This document shows positions 59,604 to 64,000 of a stretch of DNA of 64,000 nucleotides, one piece after another. The number at the start of each line of letters is the position of its first letter. Position 1 is the first letter of the stretch. The position numbers and the translations under genes are program-made. Origin of the DNA: Gymnogyps californianus (lineage: Eukaryota > Chordata > Aves > Accipitriformes > Cathartidae); assembly GCF_018139145.2 (NCBI RefSeq), contig NW_026114224.1, forward strand, positions 1,488,001 to 1,552,000, in the 5' to 3' direction. A model generated the notes under the pieces. That model was not told where the DNA came from. It saw only the letters and a program-made list of their open reading frames with translations, and did no database searches.

Positions 59604-60207
59604 TGTCCTGGTTTCGGCTGGGACAGAGTTAACTCTCTTCTTAGTAGCTGGTACAGTGCTGGGTTTTGGATTTAGTGTGAGAATAATGTTGATAACACTC
59701 CGATGTTTTAGTTGTTGCTAAGTAGCGCTTATCTTAAGCCAAGGACTTTTCAGTTTCCCATGCTGTGCCAGCAAGCAGGTGTGCAAGAAGCTGGGAGGGA
59801 GCATGGCCGGGGCAGCTGACCTGAACTAGCCAAAGGGATATTCCATACCATGGAACGTCATGCCCAGTATATAAACAGGGGGGAGTTGGCCGGGAGGCGC
59901 GGATCGCGGCTTGGGAACTAACTGGGCATCGGTCAGCGGGTGGTGAGCAATTGCATTGTGCATCACTGGTTTTTTTTCTTCCCCCCCCTTCCTTTTTTTT
60001 GTTGCATTCCTTTTCATTACTATTATTATATTTCATTATCACTATTGTTAGTATTATATTTTACTTTAGTTATTAAACTGTTCTTATCTTAACCCATGAG
60101 TTTTACTTTTTTTTTTCCTTTCCTTTCCTCCTCCTCACCCCACTGAGAGGGGAGAGGGGGAAGCAGCTGCGTGGTGCTTAGTTGCTGACTGGGGTTAAAC
60201 CACGACA
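59604..60207 (+). mobile_element. Solo LTR (TGTCCTGG family), young copy
   Basis: TGTCCTGGTTTCGGCTGGGA to TTAAACCACGACA with perfect target-site duplication ACAGT (59599-59603, 60208-60212). TATATAAAC at about 59868, immediately after CATGCCCAG with no tRNA insert. Lies in the intron 5' of the first coding exon. Confidence 0.93.
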
Positions 60208-61634
60208 ACAGTAAATAGGAAAAATATTGATGGCCAGGAGTAGACCTGTATCACTGACAGAACACCACAGGAGAGAGAAATTGTACTATCTGTATGCTCT
60301 CATGTTTTACCAAGAAAAGAGGATTACTGGGAGTGGCCAGAGTACCAGCACAAACATATAAACTAACATCTACACTTCCAGTTGTGTTAGCAAAGCATAC
60401 TGAATAAACAAGTGAATACTCTTACTCACCTTCCTTAAAACCCACTGAGTTGTTAGTTGAAATTATTATTCTGCCAAGTCAATCTACAATTAGCTAAGAA
60501 CACACCCCAATCTACAGAAATCAATAATTTCTCATTACCAGCAAAAAAAAAAAAGTTCATTTCAAGGATTAGTATTCCTAAGCAAATGTTATACAAAGGA
60601 AGACAAAGAAATATACAAATAGGTCTTACAAATAAAAGAAAAGACAGCATTGTTTTGGAAGAGAAAGAAGTGCTCATCTTCAAAAGACTGGAGTTAGGCA
60701 AAGGTTGGTCATGTATCCAGAGCCCCTCTCAAAAGCATGATGTGGAAGGGGGACTGAACAGTGCATGTTTTCCACTAGTAGAGCAAGTTTCAATCATGAA
60801 AGTTAAGTAATATCATTAACATTATTTAAAAAAAAAAATCTTCTAATCTCACAATATCTATCTTTGCTATTATCCCAGTGTCTCTGCCTAACAGACATGT
60901 TTTACATTTTAGTATATACTGGCTTTAATCAAAATCTGCCAACTACACCCAATAAACATCCAGCGGACTTGCCCTCATCATTTCTTTATAAATATTCAAA
61001 CTTCAGAGGCAACAAGTGCCCTTATTCATACAGAAATTTCTGAAAGAGGAATCAATTTTCCCAAATTCAACTTTCACTGGTATTAAAAAAAAAAAGACAA
61101 CAATTGCACTAAAATCAGAGAAGCCTAACCAACTTCCACCTAGGGCTTTATCTTTCACACAACCAAGGCAATCTTCAGACTGCTAAAAACCTGGTTAGCA
61201 AAACCCACCCAGCTCTGCTGCTGTCAGAAGACAACACTCCTGATTCTGGACAATCAAAAGGCAGTGAATGTCCTAGAAGATTCAGATGACTTGACCTTAT
61301 GTTTCAGACATCAATACCTACAAAGTCACTATTCTCATCTTTTGCTGCCTTTCTGCAAGAACACCACCACTTTAGATAGCAACCAGTTGGACTTCCACAT
61401 GCAAAAAGAATAAAGTCCTGCTCCCTGTCCTAACTAATTATAAGCCCCATGTTTGCAAGGGCCTGCAAGATGCACTAGTTACCAGCACTTACCATTGACT
61501 GTAATGAAACTTTAAGTAACAGAGACCCAGTTAGACTAACTGCATGTTATTTTCTATCTAAGCACCACTATCGGAACTAGAGGATCTTACTAGACCATAA
61601 CGCAGACCAGACCACAGTTGTTGCCATGAACTAG

Positions 61635-61660
61635 AAAAAAAAAAAAAAAAAAAAAAAAAA
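61635..61660 (+). repeat. Poly-A run (26 nt)
   Basis: Twenty-six A in the 5' intron. No recognisable retrocopy or element precedes it. Confidence 0.9.
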
Positions 61661-63897
61661 GAGGCTGCACTGGTCCACATAGAAATAGAAATATAATATA
61701 TAGAAAATAGGAATTCTCTTTGAGAAGTAGCAATCATGGGGATCCTGTGAGGAAGGGGCAACAGCAAGTTCACTTTTGAAGTATATTTCTCTGCTGAGGA
61801 ATATTTTAAGAAAAGCTCTGGCCTGGCCTGATATTCTAAGACTTGAAGGAAAAATTAAATACATGTTCCTGTCATCTTTGATGGAAGGACCTAATTTCTT
61901 GTCCTCTGTCATAGAAAAGGCTTTTCTTACGCGAACCCTCTCTAAAAGCTACCAAAGTAAGAGATAATGTATTCCCATCACTGACCACACCGTACGCTGT
62001 CCTGAACTGTCAACTGACTCAGTATCTCAGGTTAGGAAGCATACGGAGACCACAGCGGCTCAGAGGTGGTTCCTGGTGCTTGCACAGCCATGCACACACT
62101 CTACTTCCTCTTGCTACAGGAGGAAAGGAACATCTCCATTTCAGAGTCCTCTGTTCTCTTATTTTCTAGCCTAAGGAGATAAAAGAAAATACTAGCCAAG
62201 TCAATACACAGTATACTCGCTGTTTATTCCATCACTGCTACATTCAGTGGTGAAGAACCATCAGTATTGCAAATCTCCTCTTCATACCTGTTTCTCTGGG
62301 TTTGTTCCCCCCCAAAAAATGGAACAATCAACGAAGAAAAACAGAAAAGGTAAAGCCATCGGTGTTTTCCCTCCTAAGGTTTCCTGAGTAGTGTTCCAGT
62401 GAAAGGGCACTACATTGTCTACAACTTCCAACAAAGCAGCAGCTAGCAGACTAGTCACCCCCTGCAACAAATACTCAGACTGAATTACACACTGCATTAA
62501 CTAGGAGGCTTGTAAAAAACATTAACTAGTACTTCACAAAAGGAAAGCTTTATTGCAGCTGAGGAAAAAAAATGAACTAGCAGGTTTTTCAGGGTTGAAA
62601 ATCATTACTCTCTGCAGCCAGAACTAACACAGCCTTCCTGAAGTCACACACAAGTGGAGGACAGCTGAGCAGAGTTTGGGACAAAAAACCGTGACAAGAG
62701 TTTTAGTTCCCATTTGGGTCCTGGTTGTATATTCAAAGTTCAATCCGTAGTGCAGGTAGAATCCAAACAGTTTATTCCATTAAAATCAAGTTTCAGCTCA
62801 TATCTAATTCTGCACAACTGCAAGCTGTCACCAGAAATGGCATTCCTGCTCCCCTACTCAACCACATAATATTGCTACTTCCCTTCAATCAGACTAACAA
62901 TCCTGCAGCTGCAGAGGGAGTTGGTTCAGTGAGCTGACCCAAGAGCAAACTAAACTCTCTAAAACAAAACAGTGATTCAGTTGAATAAGCTTATCCAGTG
63001 GAAAACTATGTGGCTATACAACTGCTGAATCTGACACGAGGGATAGGGATCAAGTTTATGAGGAAAGGGGGAACTTGCATTTCAGCAGCCATGCATCATT
63101 ATAACATAGGTAAAATGTGAGGTTTCACATTTTGTTTTCCTGGGATCCAGTATAGCAAGACTTGATCCTGGTCAGGCCCTCTGCACGCAACAACAACAAA
63201 AAAAAAAAAAAACCCAAACATTAAAAATGCTTTGTAGGCATTTTAAAAAATAAAACACTCCCAGGAAGGGACTCTGCCAGCATAGTGACCTTGAATATAT
63301 CACTATCTTATGGCATATATATTCTTTTGATCACCAGTGGGAAAATAGAGACTTGTATCACCTTTACTGAGGAACACTCCTTAATGCCCAGCCTCTTGGA
63401 TACCTGTTAGCATTCAGTAACTTGCAGTGAAGAATAAACTTCTAAAAATTTGGAGGTGCTTCTATCCAAACAAGAGGAGGCTATAATCAACCAACATTAG
63501 GACAGCCTGACTAACATAGCTTATGGTAATCTAGAATACAGTCCTTTCCCCCAGCCACAGAAGATCTGTCTACATTCAATTTCGGGCATTGAACTAGAGA
63601 CTCAAACTACCCTAAAGCAATTTAGCCACCAAAAGCAATCTTTAATGATTTTGTACACACAACTAAATATTCAATGCTTTTGCTGGTCATCTTTGAATTT
63701 CACTTTCACAGGAATAATACACTTACACATCCACCCTTTCCCTATCAAAAGCTCCACCTTGAGAAGGCTTGCTCCCTCTGCCAGCTCATTAAAACTCACA
63801 GCAGCCCCTCTGAGGGGGAAAGGAGGAAACCCAGACAGACTCGTCCAGGAAGACAGGGCTGGGTGACTTGGAAGTTCTTCAGATGGCTCCCCTCCAC

Positions 63898-63898
<1 letters not shown>

Positions 63899-63933
<35 letters not shown>
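63899..63933 (+). repeat. Poly-A run (35 nt)
   Basis: Thirty-five A near the right edge. The preceding 200 nt match nothing I recognise and lack an AATAAA, so a retrocopy is not supported. Confidence 0.9.
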
Positions 63934-63936
<3 letters not shown>

Positions 63937-64000
63937 CAAGGCAAAGCCTCTGCAGACTGTAATAATTTGCACAGCTTTCCAGTCTATCCGAGATGAACTC

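Larger units (their letters stand above)
54737..64000 (-). other. UBAP2 intron upstream of c1 (noncoding)
   Basis: Begins at the c1 acceptor and runs off the right edge. Holds the young LTR (59604-60207) and A runs at 58210, 61635 and 63899. No CpG-rich promoter and no other gene seen; scattered open frames lack similarity and codon structure. Confidence 0.8.

Noticed and set aside
63640..63933. Processed pseudogene ending in the 35-A run
   Set aside because: No coding similarity, no polyadenylation signal and no target-site duplication could be seen.

Overview
The window looks like nuclear DNA of a bird. It carries CR1 LINE copies with the avian-type 3' end (an ATTCTATG-like repeat) and several solo LTRs of endogenous-retrovirus families common in bird genomes. 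Its only protein-coding gene has large introns and short exons. That gene is UBAP2 (ubiquitin-associated protein 2) on the minus strand. It enters from the right through a 5'UTR/first coding exon at 54597-54736 and leaves the window at the left edge. In birds the human 9p genes, UBAP2 among them, generally lie on the Z chromosome; that placement is inference, not visible here.

By joining splice-compatible segments I recover 19 coding exons (c1-c19). Together they read without a frame break for 2442 nt, or 814 residues. They cover the tandem-ATG start, the UBA domain (c2-c3), an RG/RGG-rich segment (c4-c6), the WKNSIEEW / EDWNED block (c8), long S/T/P/Q-rich low-complexity segments, the conserved UBAP2-family block [17 protein letters not shown] (c13), and the start of the proline/tyrosine-rich C-terminal part (c19). 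The rest of the C-terminus lies beyond position 1. No CpG-rich promoter is visible to the right of c1, so the transcription start is probably beyond 64000. A further candidate exon between c7 and c8 (29598-29673) resembles a mammalian UBAP2 exon, but with its best donor it would shift the frame.

The introns hold the more unusual content. Four short minus-strand elements, in four different introns, share one box C/D snoRNA architecture (C box, 18-20 nt, D' box, 24-27 nt, D box) and the same guide core. Two have good boxes and two are degraded. Human UBAP2 hosts SNORD121A/B, so these are probably an expanded SNORD121-like family.

Mobile elements are six solo LTRs, all in plus orientation and so antisense to UBAP2, and four CR1 fragments. 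At 8351-10105 one LTR has a second LTR inserted in it, and that second LTR in turn contains a tRNA-Ile(AAU)-like sequence placed directly before its TATA box. Two exons (c12, c15) have transposable elements within about 50-80 nt of their donor sites. Other intronic structures are a long TG/TA-cored palindrome (about 3137-3234), a 38-G run inside an LTR, a diverged local duplication around 29.2-29.6 kb that may include the candidate exon, and a hairpin plus tandem repeat at 48.8 kb. The remaining intron sequence shows nothing I can name.
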